A stretch of 64,000 nt of DNA from Pilaira anomala. Taxonomy: Eukaryota > Mucoromycota > Mucoromycetes > Mucorales > Mucoraceae. Location: positions 124,001-188,000 of the forward strand of contig JAIXMQ010000050.1 of NCBI GenBank assembly GCA_025716855.1. The letters run 5' to 3'. The position numbers and the translations under genes are program-made. Below the pieces are notes generated by a model that did not search any database, was not told the DNA's origin, and was given only the letters and a program-made list of their open reading frames with translations. This document shows, piece by piece, positions 49,429 to 61,297 of the stretch. Position 1 is the stretch's first letter, and each line of letters begins with the position of its first letter.

Positions 49429-50310
49429 ATGTTTACTAATAGTTGTGAACCTACTTTACCAAAACCAGTTTATAATTCTAATAACGCTAGACATATTGAC
49501 ACAAGTACTTTGATAAATAACACTAGCTCATCTACTATTAATTCCCCATTACAAATCTCGACAACACCAACCATCATGACAGGTAAAATAAAAAAGAAGC
49601 ATTAAAATAGTGACGCAATGATTTTTTTTTTTTACTTGTGCTTTTTTCCTTTTTTTATTGTTTACTTTTTTTTTTATTATTATTATTTATTTATTCTACC
49701 TCCTCTTCTTAAACTGACCACATTCAAAGACATTCATTCAACTATAAAGAATAATAATGCCATGAATACGAAGGCTCATGCGACAACTATAGATATAAAA
49801 CAGAGATTACCAGTAAAATCGATAAGAGTGGAAAGAGATTACTCACTTGGAGATGGTATTACTCGATTCCGAACTGAATACCCAGTAGAGCTTGACGGCA
49901 AGGTAAAAAAAAAAAAAAAGAGAGACAACAAAGAAATGAACGTAGTAAATAATTTATATGAATTAGATTACACCAGAAGAATTTTCTCATACGATTACAG
50001 AAATTAATAAAATAATGGATTATGCAGATAGATTATCTTGGAAAATTGTGCTTGAAAATATCATGGAGACATTAACGATTTATGTTTGGCCAATATTTTT
50101 TTCGACGCATTATCAAAGGACAGTAAAGAAGTTACTTTCATTTATTGAAGCGGAAAATACGAATATTTATTACCCTCATTCGTTATCTATATCAGATCCA
50201 GTAAAAGCAGCATTTCTCTTTGTAAGTTGTCTACATAAATCTTGATTCAACTAGTATATATATATATTAAACCTTTTTATTTATAGATTGAAATTAACTT
50301 TTATGATTGA
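49429..50310 (+). CDS. ERF4: Erf4/Golgin-A7-type palmitoyltransferase subunit
   Basis: Four exons: 49429-49582, 49730-49902, 49967-50221 and 50287-50310, about 201 residues. The conserved Erf4 domain fills the C-terminal 120 residues: IRVERDYSLGDGITRFRTEY, PVELDGKITPEEFSHTITEI, DRLSWKIVLENIMETLTIYV, then THYQRTVKKLLSFIEAEN and a final IEINFYD. It matches the GCP16/Golgin-A7 pattern (RIERDYS, TRF, P.E..G.I..EF.HTI..IN). Erf4 stabilises the DHHC enzyme Erf2, which palmitoylates Ras at the ER. The hydrophobic stretch IYVWPIFFS could be membrane associated. The N-terminal 80 residues are Ser/Thr/Asn-rich; the first intron, of about 147 bp and T-rich, is the least certain junction. Confidence 0.85.
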
Positions 50311-51789
50311 TTTTCTCTATCTGTCTCTCTCCCTTCTCGTACATCAAACATCATACCCTTTTCTTTTTTACGCTCTCTTTTGTAGCATATATTTTACATA
50401 CATAATAATAATACTAATATACACACCATTAAACTTTTTTACTTACTATTTTTAAAGCATGATACTATCTAAAGGGGAAAAATGTAAAGATGAAATACAT
50501 TAAAAATAACTTTATTTTTTGAGATTTACATATAGTTCCAGTTTAAATATGTATATACGAGGAGTTTTTGGGCACCAACCTTGTTCGAGGAGATCCCATA
50601 AAACCTTGGACTTTGAAAAGTAGTTTAAAAGGGAGAATGACTAAAAATAAAAAATAAAAAAAAAAAAAGCACGATAAAATAGCAAAACGTATCACTGTAA
50701 AATTTGAACAAATTCCACACCTTTTATCATCCTGCGGCACTTTTGTAAGCCGAATCACTTTCTCACAGAAACAAAGCATTTAGAAGATATGGTTCATTCA
50801 ATTCAGCCCATGCTCATATAAAAAGAAGATCTTCTTTTTCTCACACGATTTATTAAACGAGAATCAAAAACCAGTAGTTGTTGGATGAACTGGAAGTGAA
50901 CAACAACAAAGCCGATATAAATCCAGATAACACAAACCTATACAAAAGTAGCATCAACAGCAGCATTTTCCTTCGGTCATTTAAAACTATATCCATGTTA
51001 AGATATCATAACATGAGGGTATAAATATAAAAATATATTTTTAAATGTTATACAGCAAATCAATGAAGCTGAGATCAACCATAAAAGCCTGAAACTAGTA
51101 TTCCAAAAAGCGATAATGCTCTTTAATTCAAACAGTCGGTACATAGAAATAATGAATTGGAAAAGAATGTTATGAAAATGGGAAGAAGAATGAATATTTC
51201 TGCGCCTAATTACCACACCAGCAAGTTTAAAGAGAGCCTAATAAAGAAAACTAATTTATAATACCTATTGCCTCACAATACCGTTTTTTTTTTTTTATTA
51301 TTATTATTTTTATATAAACAATAAATATTGATAGCGCCGAGTTTATAAAGGAGGAGTGTAACATTAGCATCAAAGTCGTTGATAAGTACTCTCTTGCTAG
51401 AAACGATGATACATAAAACTCTTGATACTCGCGTTGAGTGGGTTAAGAAATGGATTGATGTGAAGGGGTTGAAAATTGTGTATTCGTTGATGAGTCAGTA
51501 TTCGACATTCATACGCGTCGTAGCCGTAGTTGGTCTCTGCACGTGGTGGAAAAGCAGTTACCACTAGAGCTACTTACTTCACATACCATTTTTGGCTCTA
51601 TATCAACTGTTGGAGTTGTTAACGTGAGCATGAGGGGATCAGGAAATATAAAAAAGAGAAAAGCGCCCGAAAATAAAATATCTGTTCCTAGTGATACCAC
51701 TGGTGAGAGAGCATAGCGACACTATATGGATATATTATATGGATTGAGTTTCCAGAAATGAAGGGATATTATATTATTATATGGACCAT

Positions 51790-51828
51790 GCCCCAATCTA
51801 CGTCCCCGGTGTAGCTCTAAATTGGGGC
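51790..51828. other. Perfect 8-bp stem-loop with inner hairpin
   Basis: GCCCCAAT at 51790-51797 is the exact reverse complement of ATTGGGGC at 51821-51828. Inside, CTAC (51798-51801) pairs with GTAG (51811-51814) around a GC-rich loop, leaving a six-base bulge on the 3' side. The GC-rich stem stands out from AT-rich surroundings. Confidence 0.7.
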
Positions 51829-52404
51829 TATGTACTAGTGAAGCGTAATAAACTTATTATAAAAAGACATTGAAACGCTTACTTCGAGAATTATTGAAGC
51901 TATCGAAGCTATGTCAGTTAATTATACTAAAAAATATTATTAGCCAGTTTGACAACTGCCGTAATAAGGATGCTATATAATATACAATAATTTCATCAAA
52001 GACCAATAACGAGAACTAGACCGTGTCTAAAAAAATTCTACTGTTCAAATTAAAAATGAAAATTAGTCGTAAAAAAGGTTATGGTAATGCTAAATGTGGC
52101 ATTTCATAACTTTTTCCTTCCGCCGCCATGATTTGTGTTACATTTTTTGTTTGTGTACATAAAAAAATGGCTGGTGAAAAAAAGAGTTAGAATGGCTGTA
52201 GTAGTATGTGTAAAGAAATGCAAGTTAAATAAAACGTTTCAATTAAGGTTAAAAAGTCTTTTTTTTTTATATATATATATATAATCATTTATATAATCAA
52301 ACACTTGTAAATAAATGTATATTTATTCTATTTTTAACAAAAAGGTGGTATCCAAACATAGAAACTCCTTTTTAACCCCTCTTTTTCTTTTACCTCTCAA
52401 TCTC

Positions 52405-52412
52405 TTATAAAT
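52405..52412 (+). promoter_or_regulatory. TATA box of the polyQ/acidic protein gene
   Basis: TATAAATA about 94 bp before the start codon, followed by a CT-rich stretch typical of fungal transcription starts. Confidence 0.5.
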
Positions 52413-52505
52413 ACCTATCATCTTTCTTTCGTATTTTATATCTTTTTTTCTTCTTCTTCTACTTTTCTTATTTTTTTATTTTGTAAATAAATACTATAAA
52501 GAATT

Positions 52506-53022
52506 ATGTCATTACAAGATATTTCTATTGATTTGGACGATCTTTCATTTGAAATCCCTCGTCGTCCCGCTAATAATAATTTTGATGGCTCAATTTATAA
52601 AGAAGTTGTACCACCAGCGATCACTATTCAAAGAGGTTTGTATATAATAATAAAAGAGGGGGGGCCTTAACTAAATCAGTGCAGATTTTGTATTCAACTA
52701 AAATATTTATTATCCTTTTTTTTTTTTTTTTTTATCTATCTATAGCTGTAAAGAATCGTAATAGACGTTGTATGCCTAGTGACGATGAAGAAAGTGATGA
52801 AGAAGATGATGAAGATGATCAAAGTATTTTAAGCACTGAAGAAAATGGATTAAGCCCTGCACCTCGTGTTCAATCTGCAGTGAGATCAAGTACTACTCCT
52901 GTAGCTGTAGCTGTAACTGTGCCAGCCAAAAAACCTACTCGTAAGAGTCAACCTTTACCGAGTGATGATGAAGATTCAGAAGGTAAATATTTATAATATG
53001 TTATTCGTTTTATTTGTTTATA

Positions 53023-53060
<38 letters not shown>

Positions 53061-54000
53061 TGACGAGGAAGATGATGATGAGGAAGAAGAAAGAAATCAG
53101 AATAATGTATCCAGAAAGCATAATCAAAAAAATATTATGCAGCATTCTGCATATCAACCTGTGCAACCTAATACAGTAGAAGATGTAGAAGAAGAGGATG
53201 ATGATGATGATGATAACGAGGCTTTATTAGCAAATCGAGATCCAAATGCTGGTCCCATTTTAACACTAGTAGAAGGTAGTCACTTACAACAACTTCATCA
53301 AATGCAACAATATCATCAAGCAAAATTAGCTTTATTTCAAAACCAAATCCAACCATCAAAATCAAACCCTTCAAATTCAAGACGTCAACAACATGGTGCT
53401 GGAGCTAGAACTATGTCTGGTATGGATTTATTAGTTCAATTAGAACAAGAAAAGGCAGATGCCAAAAGAATAAAACCAAAGGTAGTACATAAGCTTGAAG
53501 GTCTACTTGGTAGATTACCAGAACCTGGTTCACATAACATTAGTTTTCAACAAGTACAACAGCAGCAGCAGCAGCAACAGCAAAGAACAATGCAAAATCA
53601 ACATCAACAACAACATTATTATCAGCAACAGCAACAACAAAGAGGTTATCTTGATCCAAATATTCAACATCAACTTCAACTTCAACAATTTCAACAACAA
53701 CAGCAACAACAACAACAACATCAACAACAACAGCAACAACAGCAACAATTTCAACAGCAGCAACAACAACAACAACAGCAGCAGCAGCAGCAGCAGCAAC
53801 AATTTCAACAACAACAACAGCAGCAACAATTGCAATTACAACAACAAGCATATCATTATAGCAATACTAGATCACCTTCACCCATTCATCATAGATCATT
53901 ATCACCTAATCCTCATATTAGATCACCTTCACCTAATGCACGAAACCAACCAAACACTATTAACACCACCAACAATAGAAACAATCGTATCCATAATTAA
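52506..54000 (+). CDS. Acidic, polyglutamine-rich hypothetical protein
   Basis: Three exons: 52506-52635, 52746-52982 and 53060-54000, about 435 residues. I do not recognise a named family. The N-terminus (SLQDISIDLDDLSFEIPRRP) is short and possibly a conserved motif. Two acidic clusters follow (SDDEESDEEDDEDDQS, EEDDDDDDNEALL). A short well-formed helical block (SGMDLLVQLEQEKADAKRIK, LEGLLGRLPEPGSHN) at about 245-290 is the most protein-like part. A glutamine tract of about 100 residues with scattered Phe, His and Leu then leads to a tail of repeated RSPSP/SLSPNPH units. A nuclear, transcription- or RNA-linked role is plausible from composition alone. The Q tract is encoded by mixed CAA and CAG. 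Confidence 0.65.
53551..53860 (+). repeat. CAA/CAG polyglutamine tract
   Basis: Mixed CAA and CAG codons interrupted by TTT, CAT and CTT codons. Interruptions usually stabilise such tracts. Long opposite-strand and shifted open frames here (Leu-, Val/Ala- and Asn/Ser-only) are by-products. Confidence 0.95.
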
Positions 54001-54068
54001 TTATAATTCATTAAAGTAATAATAATAATAATAATAATAATAAAAATACAAGTAATAATAATAATAGT

Positions 54069-54101
<33 letters not shown>

Positions 54102-54104
54102 TTC

Positions 54105-55193
54105 TTATAAAAGATAGGCTGGTTGACATAATTCATTAAAACAACCAGAACAATCTTCAAATGATTTAGCACAACCACAACCACATAATAAAATTCCATC
54201 TTGAGATAAAACAGAAGTTGGATGATCCATTTCTGAAGCTGTGTTATTGTTAGAGCAGATGGCTGCAATGGATAATCTTCTATTATTATTCAGATTATCA
54301 AATCCAATATAAACATCCTTTTTTCCTTCCTTCATGGCTCTAGAAGGATGTGCATCACATCCAATACAAGCACATGAGTCTCCACATCGACATGTCACAA
54401 CTCGAATCGTTTCTCCTTGTTGGTTTTTAGAAGGTGGTCCACAGCATGATGACGGTGGTGGTATATTAGGTAATGGAACTGTTTCAACTGGTTTTTTACA
54501 ACAGCTATTATTATTTTTAGGTAATGGTATGGTTTCCATAGTAGCGGAATTTTTTTTGTTACTACCGCAACAACTTGTCCGTGCTGTATTAGGTAATTGA
54601 ACAGGTTCTTCTGTTGTTGCTTCTACTACGACTATTGTTGTTGTGGTTGTTGGTTTTTTACTACTACAGCAATTCGTTGGTATGATATTTTCATTTGTTG
54701 ATTGTTTTGGTGCTATCGGTCGTAAGGCATCCGATCTTGTCTTTTTCTTGAATACGATAGTAACGTCCTTTTTCTTTTTTATTTTTTTACCTATGAATAT
54801 ATGTACTCGGTCTCTTAGTTTGGATTAATTTTAGGATAAACTTGGGCTCAAACTTACTTTGATCTTCACAATCGCACTTGACGTGAAGTTGTCTTACGAT
54901 TCGAAGCTCTCTACATCGTTTACATTGTGTAGAAGGTCTTCCTTTCTTTTTTATAGGTATTAATTGACGTTCAGTATGTTTACAATGTGTTGCACGGTGA
55001 CCCTAAACATTTTTTTTTGAGTTAGTTTTTTTTTTTTTTTTTTTTTTTTTTTGACCTGTCATTCCAATTACTTTCTTCTTACTTTGATACAAGTTTCTAT
55101 CGTAAAATAAGAGTATAAGTATATTTTTATTGTTCAAAGAGAGGGTTGATATTGTTATTTACCACATGCCCATTTTTCTCCATTAATTAACAT
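54105..55193 (-). CDS. Copper-fist transcription factor
   Basis: Four minus-strand exons: 55193-55163, 55096-55083 (14 nt), 55002-54858 and 54790-54105; about 291 residues. The N-terminal copper fist is clear: MLINGEKWACGETCIKGHRA, THCKHTERQLIPIKKKGRPS, then TQC and CRELRIVRQ. It has the Zn-binding C-x2-C, C-x-H set and the KGRP minor-groove motif. The rest contains several CC pairs (NCCSS, SCCGS, SCCKK, SSCCGPP) and two Cys clusters: CRCGDSCACIGCDAHPSRAM and a C-terminal CGCGCAKSFEDCSGCFNELC. These resemble the copper-sensing C-x-C and C-x2-C repeats of Mac1/Cuf1/Ace1. It probably senses Cu(I) and controls copper uptake or detoxification genes. The start is fixed because the fist must begin M-(x)-INGxKWAC. 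Confidence 0.93.
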
Positions 55194-55952
55194 ATTTTGC
55201 TTTTTGAAAAATAGAAGAAAAAAAAAAGTAACGTAAAATTCTCATTCGACTCTTTTTTTTTTTTAAAAAAATCGGGATATCAATTTCATCAGTAAGAAAA
55301 AAAAAATAGATTGTAGGTATAGTAGATCCCCTTTACACTACTAATAAATGACCATTGTATTTTTCATTCTAACTATATGGATATCCTACTGATAGTCTCT
55401 TAATTAAGAATTGGCAAAGTATTGTTGGATATGTACGCACGAGAACTTTTTTGGCCAGTTCCCATGTAAACCGGGTATACGTCTTCTCGAGAATAAAAAG
55501 AAATGTGATTACATAAAAAGTCACCTGGTAGACACAAAGTTTAATCATACAATTTATACTGTGTTGCAAATTGAAGGAGGATTAAAACACTGATATTATA
55601 CACATAAACGTCACACGCTATGATGCGACTGAGAATTACGCGTTAATAAAAAAATGAGAAAAAAATTTTTTTTTTGCTTTCTTTCTCCCAAAGACTTTTA
55701 TTAACATGAAATACTACATTTTAGCTCTTATAGCAATTTTATTTTCTTTGAATTTCCATCTTGGACTATTATCAATAAACATTACGCTAAAAAAAAAAAA
55801 AAACGCATGGCATTTATCACAAAAAATTGATCCTAGCTACTATTACAACAAATGCGAAATTTGTCAAAAAAAAATATTGGATACAAAAATTGCATATCAT
55901 TCATTTGTACATATTTCATACTAAATTTAGTACGATAAAGTTAACTGACAGA
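55194..55952. other. Intergenic spacer after the copper-fist gene
   Basis: No confident gene. An open frame at 55706-55924 begins with a signal-peptide-like stretch (MKYYILALIAILFSLNFHLG) but runs into a poly-Lys stretch from an A-run and has no supporting context. Confidence 0.4.
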
Positions 55953-56830
55953 ATGGAGTTCTATATTTTATCTTATACTGAAACAACAACAACTATGAAA
56001 CGAGAGATTCCTTCTGACTTTGTCCCATATCCAATCAAGTCTTGATCATTTCACGATACAAAGAATCATCCGTACTAAAAAAAGACGAGAAGCAGATGAA
56101 ACACATCATGATTTTATTAATACATGTCTTGACAATGGTAACCAATTTGTTGCTATCTCAAAAAAACATAATGAACAATGGGATACATTGGTTCAAAAAT
56201 GGATTGAACGTTACCAAACGCACTTGGATTCAGATAAAGATTTAAATGAACATGATAAGATAGTATTGCGCGAATTATACATCCGTTTCGATTGGATTTC
56301 TCATTTATATGAACTTGGGAGATTGTTAACTAAGCAGTTAAAAGAAATACCTAGTTTAAGTCTCTCAAATTTCATGAGAAAAGATTACCCTGCCGAATTT
56401 AGCACATTATACGAATACTATGAGAGTATTCATGATACATTGATTGACAGCACTTTATACCTGATAAAAGATAATCTCGAACAGATAGTTAGCCTTAGAG
56501 TTTATGTCGGCTCTAAATAAATCTTTCCTTCTTATTGTAGGAAATAATCGATCTGTTAGCTTTGTCCATGACCAATCATTACCCAATGACATGTCACATA
56601 AAAGTAATATAGTCATGGTCATTGCTAGCAAAAGATTTAAAAAGTTAAAAAATAATCTTAATGAGCTTTGGTACAATGTTCCTAAAAGCTCATTAAAGTT
56701 ATATTTTACTGAACCTACTGCATGGGGAAAGTTCTTGACATATTTAATTGAACTTTATGCTTGGATTAAAGACTCAATTCAAGGAGAAAGAAGAAAATTG
56801 GATAGGCTTTTGTATACCCCATTATTTTAA
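55953..56830 (+). CDS. Hypothetical protein with two frame changes
   Basis: Three overlapping open stretches lie in successive frames: from ATG 55953 (MEFYILSYTETTTTMKREIP) to 56045, then 56020-56520 and then 56504-56830. The middle part (QRIIRTKKRREADETHHDFI, WISHLYELGRLLTKQLKEIP) and last part (FKKLKNNLNELWYNVPKSSL, LIELYAWIKDSIQGERRKLD) look like genuine helical protein. The second change could be an intron, since TTCCTTCTTATTGTAG is a fine acceptor near 56541, but every GT donor before it is out of phase. The first change has no usable intron. Sequence errors or real decay would both explain this. About 285 residues if joined. Family not recognised. Confidence 0.4.
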
Positions 56831-56982
56831 AATTATCCCTCTCCCCACCTAGTTTATTTGTACATACACATGTACATATATAATATCAGTAGTAATAATA
56901 ATAAAAAAAAAACTCCCAAATGTTTTTGTCATAAATAATAAAAATAGTACATACAGTAATTTATTTATAAATGAGAATTAAT

Positions 56983-58594
56983 TTATTCTGAATTCTCTAC
57001 ACCTCTGTAAATTGTTTCTTGAGTGGCTCTGTATTCTTCAAGTTGAGGTACTAAACCTGAAAGTAAATCTTGCGCCTCCTTAAAGAAAGACAGTTGAATT
57101 TGAGCAAAATCAGCTAAATCACGCAAAGGTTCAGGCTAAAAGCAAAAAAAAAAAAAAAAAAGGGATATTAAAATAATGCACTTTCAGTGATATATATAAG
57201 ACTACTTACGTCTTCTAATACGACTTTCATAGCATGTGTGGCTTCTTCGACAGCGCCAACAAATTGATCCTCTGCTTGTTCAACTTCAAGACGAGCAGAA
57301 TCCAAGTTACCACGATTTGATTCTCTATAATGTGTCTTTGCAGCATCTAAAGCCAATCTCTTGTCTTGAACATTTCTTCTTGCCTTCATAGCCATTTCAA
57401 TTGAAGTCTTGAGATTGACTTGAAGGGGTTTATTGAATTTGGAGACTATTTCATGATCCATAGTTAATCTAGCGTTACCCAATCTATCCGATACCGTCCC
57501 AAATTTATCAAGTGCAGCACCTAAAGCCTCTTCTTTACCAACATCTTCTGCACCCTTTAAAGATACTCGACCAATAGCATGATAAAGTGATTTTGGATGA
57601 TCAGGTTTACTGACTGTTGGAATAGCAGGTGGTTCTGTCTGTGCGCGTTCGGAGACGGATTTAGATAATTGTTGAATTTGGTTAGTCACGGTGCTAGTGA
57701 ATCCTAATAAGGATTCTTGGAATTGTAATGGATAATCATATGCGGGTGTATTGTATGTTTTCACTACTCTTAAAAAGTTTTGATGAAGCTGAGCAAGAAC
57801 ATCTACTCGCTATTTTATGTAAAAGAAAAACCATTAATTACACTAAATAACCTCTTAATCCTATTTTTTTTTTTTCTGCATACCTTTTCCAAATCTCTAT
57901 ATTCTTGAGGAAGTACAGTAATATCCTCTGCTGTTCCCATTTTTTCTTCTGCATACTATTATAGTATGTAAGTATAAATGTAAATAAATAATGCATAAAA
58001 AAAAATATTTACCTGTCTGAATCGACCTACGCCTTTACCGAATTTCTGAGCGATAGGACTAATCTTTGAAGAAATAGAAGCCAAGCCATCCAGGGTTGTT
58101 TCAATAAAGGGGGGTAAATCTTCGTCTGTATTCACGCCCTCAGTAATAGGATTAGTAGTATGATTATGAATGGGTTCTTGTGAGACATGATCCTTTTTGG
58201 GAGCCTCTCTCATAACAGTCTCTGGATTCACAGGCTCTGGAAGTGTAGGGGATTGATCAAATAGTCTATCACTGATTACTGGCTCTTGAGTTGGTGCTTG
58301 AGCTGAGGTTGGTACAACGGTTGCTTGCACTGGTGCTTGGATAGGATCTTGCATTGGAACTTGAATAGGATCTTGGATTAATGTTTGAGCAGGAGTCTCT
58401 ACTGATACCTCAACAGGCACTTCAACGGGAACTTTAACGGGAACTTCAGTTGGGACTTGAGGTGGTGGTGGATGAGGTGCTTGATGTGATGTGCGAGGAG
58501 GTACTTGAGGTGCTGGTTCAGATGGAATTTGAGATGACATTTGAGCTTGTTCAGATGTAGTTTGGAAAGGATTTGTGTTGTTAGGAAAAGACAT
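56983..58594 (-). CDS. BAR-domain membrane-curving protein (Gvp36-like)
   Basis: Four minus-strand exons: 58594-58013, 57955-57884, 57809-57210 and 57135-56983; 468 residues. The N-terminal 150 residues are disordered and made of Pro/Val/Gln repeats (VPVEVPVEVSVETPAQ, DPIQVPMQDPIQAPVQ). From about 165 a BAR_2-type helical domain follows: GLASISSKISPIAQKFGKGV, RFRQYAEEKMG, EYRDLEKRVDVLAQLHQNFL, YDYPLQFQESL, then SLYHAIGRVSLKGAEDVGKE, and ends with PQLEEYRATQETIYRG. The pattern, including a late-Golgi Gvp36-like helix 1 and the DYP..FQE segment, fits fungal Gvp36/BAR proteins that bind curved Golgi or endocytic membranes. The Pro-rich start may bind SH3 domains. Confidence 0.9.
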
Positions 58595-60771
58595 TTTTGG
58601 TTTTTTTTTAAAAAAAATTAATGAAAGAAAAAAAAAAAACTTTTTGCATTGCAAATTTTCTCTTTTGTAAGGATTTTACGTCTTTTGTTTAAAAGTCAGT
58701 TCACTGATTGGGATTAGATCTTACTCAAATAGCGCGTCAAAGATTATGAAATTTAGCGAATTCGAATAAGCGGGCTCTGCTGATAATTAGATCATAAACC
58801 TTGAGAGAGAGAAGAGGCTAAAATAGCAAAAAAAAAAAAAAAACTCAAATATTGTTGTTTTAAACAACATAATAGATACTTTCAAATTAATAAAAAAAAG
58901 AAACCTTCCCCCCCTTCACTTGCCTAAATAATTCGTTATTTCTATAGTTACAAGAATGACGTTTGTTTGATTCGCATCTGAAGTACTTATTAACTTACAC
59001 AAAAACAAATTGCGGATAGGCGGTTCTCTAAACAAATGACGTAAGGACCCTTATTTTTTTATTTCGCATGACGAATGTTGTACTGGCAATGAAAATTAAA
59101 AAATTTATGCTTTTTTTTTCATTTTCCCCGACGACAATTCTCTTTTTACTGTCGTTTTCAATTGCTTTCGGATAAACAGCGTATAAAGTTTGGCTTAAAA
59201 AAAACAAACAAACAAACAAACAGAATATCATATTAATTGATTATTTAATTGACAATAAAAATACTTGAGTATTATTGTTCAATTCATAAATTATTTGATC
59301 TAGATATATATATATATATATATGTACTAGCGGGTATGCTTGTGACACAGTTCTAGAAATTGCGTTTTATGATGCTTTTTGATTTTCTACAGATAAATGC
59401 ATTTTTATTTTTTTTGTCCAGATCTACAAGAATGGATCTTCATACGTCTCGTTTTAATCTAACATTGTGCTTGAAAGAAAATCTACCTTTTTTTTTTTTT
59501 TTTTTTTTTTTTTGGGAAGAAATTGAAAGCTTTTTTTTAATTGAAGTCAATTGTTATTATCGAGAGGATACTCTTATAAGGATTAAGCGTAATAAATAGA
59601 TGAAGCGTATTCTTGGGCATTTGTGTTCTCCCTATTTATTTATTTTAATCAAATGATTCTATTTTAGCGTGAGAGAGTGTATGTATAGTCAGAACAGATT
59701 TTCGTCGTTCTTTGTGCTTTCAAAATTTTATTTATTAAACAAGACAAAGTTAAGTATGCCTCTGAGAGATATTACGGTAAATTTCAATATATTTTATGTA
59801 AAAATATAAAGAAGATGAGGCAGTTTCATCGGAGAAGGGGCCACAATGTTGGTTATTGAAAATATCGTTTCGATCTTCCATGATTCGGGCAAGGCCAAAG
59901 TCAGAGATCTTTTAATATCTCTTATCAAATAATAACTAATATACTGTAACAAAAAGGACGAGATGACGTGTGATCAAGATTATATAATGTAATAACTTAA
60001 GTACCATTTTCATGTTTTAAATCAACGATGAGCAATTCCACAAACATGTAAATGCCATTCAAGAAAAAATGAGGTAGTAGTATTTTAGTATTACTACTTA
60101 CTTTAATTGTACTAAATAATCGCCAGAATATTTACTAATTGAGTTTCATCTTTAGTGAATTTTGTTTTACTTTTGAATCAAGTTGAAATAATTCACCACT
60201 TTTAACTCGTTACCGCAGAACAAGTCCCTAATGATTTTATTAATAGTGTAGAATAAATATAACATATATCATTCATTTATTGTTACATAATATTCCTGTG
60301 ATACAGAATGAACTTTTATCAGTCTATATGTACCAGTTGTAAAAATAAGAAAAATAAACATCTTTTGTAAAAATCAGCGTCATAATATTTTATATGCAAT
60401 TTTATACGAATGATGAGGTTAATCATCTGCGCGGCAGTGCAGCCTCCTCTCCTTCACTCCTTCCTTTAATAAAATTACACAAGTATACACTCTCATGTAC
60501 AGTTTTGAATCATTTTTTTTTCGATATATTAAATAAAGCGCAAAAAAACTGGAAAAATAGGGCCGAATTATTATGACGAATACCTGAAAATAAATAGTGT
60601 GTTTTATCATTGTTGATGGACATGTATACATGCCACAGAAATTTATGCACACTTGGTCATACCAGAAAAAAAAAATTCTGAGATTTAACAAAAAAAAAAA
60701 AAGCACTTCTTCAGGAACAATAAAAAAGAGAGCCCTCCTTTTTCTTTCTATTTAGTCATTTCTATTTAAAA
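58595..60771. other. 2.2 kb gene-poor region
   Basis: No gene recognised on either strand. It holds one GGCGG motif near 59018 like those upstream of Erf4, a (CAAA)n run near 59203-59221, a T-run (59489-59512), and an (AT)n run (59308-59322). The short open frames have no family cues. Confidence 0.5.
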
Positions 60772-61260
60772 ATGGAAGATGAAATCATACAAAAAATTTA
60801 TAAATTAACAACTGAATTAGCTTCACAACAACAAAATAATCAAGACCTTGCATCTGGTTTAACAAACCAATTAACAGAATTAAAAGTAAAATATATTTGA
60901 GGACTTTTTTTTTAAAAAAAAAGATGTACTCATTCGTATTTATATATAAAAAAAAAAAGCAAAAAGCAGATACTAAATATACTGACGATGGTAAAGATAT
61001 TGTAACAAGAGAAAGAAAGAAAAAGGAACTAACATACTCTAGGTCAAGACGTATTTATTCCTTATCCACTGTCAGCAGAACAACGAGATGAGGTATTAGA
61101 GACCTTAAAGGAGAGATTAGAAACAGCCTTATCAGAACAACAAAAGACATTGGCCGTAAACCGAGAATTAGAAAAAGAATGTAACGAATTACAAATGCTT
61201 TTGAAGGAATATGAGTCAGGTTTAGAAACTGTAGCGAATAAACTTCGAACGCATGCTGTA

Positions 61261-61297
<37 letters not shown>

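Larger units (their letters stand above)
50311..52505. other. 2.2 kb gene-poor region
   Basis: No gene seen. Between about 51350 and 51870 the sequence is clearly less AT-rich and more word-like than its flanks and holds a strong stem-loop; it may be a relic of a mobile element. A T-run (51284-51296) and an (AT)n run near 52270 are present. The right end carries the promoter of the next gene. Confidence 0.5.

Noticed and set aside
51515..51585. tRNA-like stretch with an A-box-like word
   Set aside because: No B box, no 7-bp acceptor stem and no cloverleaf could be built.
53495..54019. Leu-, Val/Ala- and Asn/Ser-rich ORFs over the polyglutamine tract
   Set aside because: Out-of-frame readings of CAA/CAG repeats inside a well-supported gene.
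55706..55924. ORF with signal-peptide-like start before the frame-disturbed gene
   Set aside because: It contains a poly-Lys stretch from an A-run, has no second exon in phase and no family cues.
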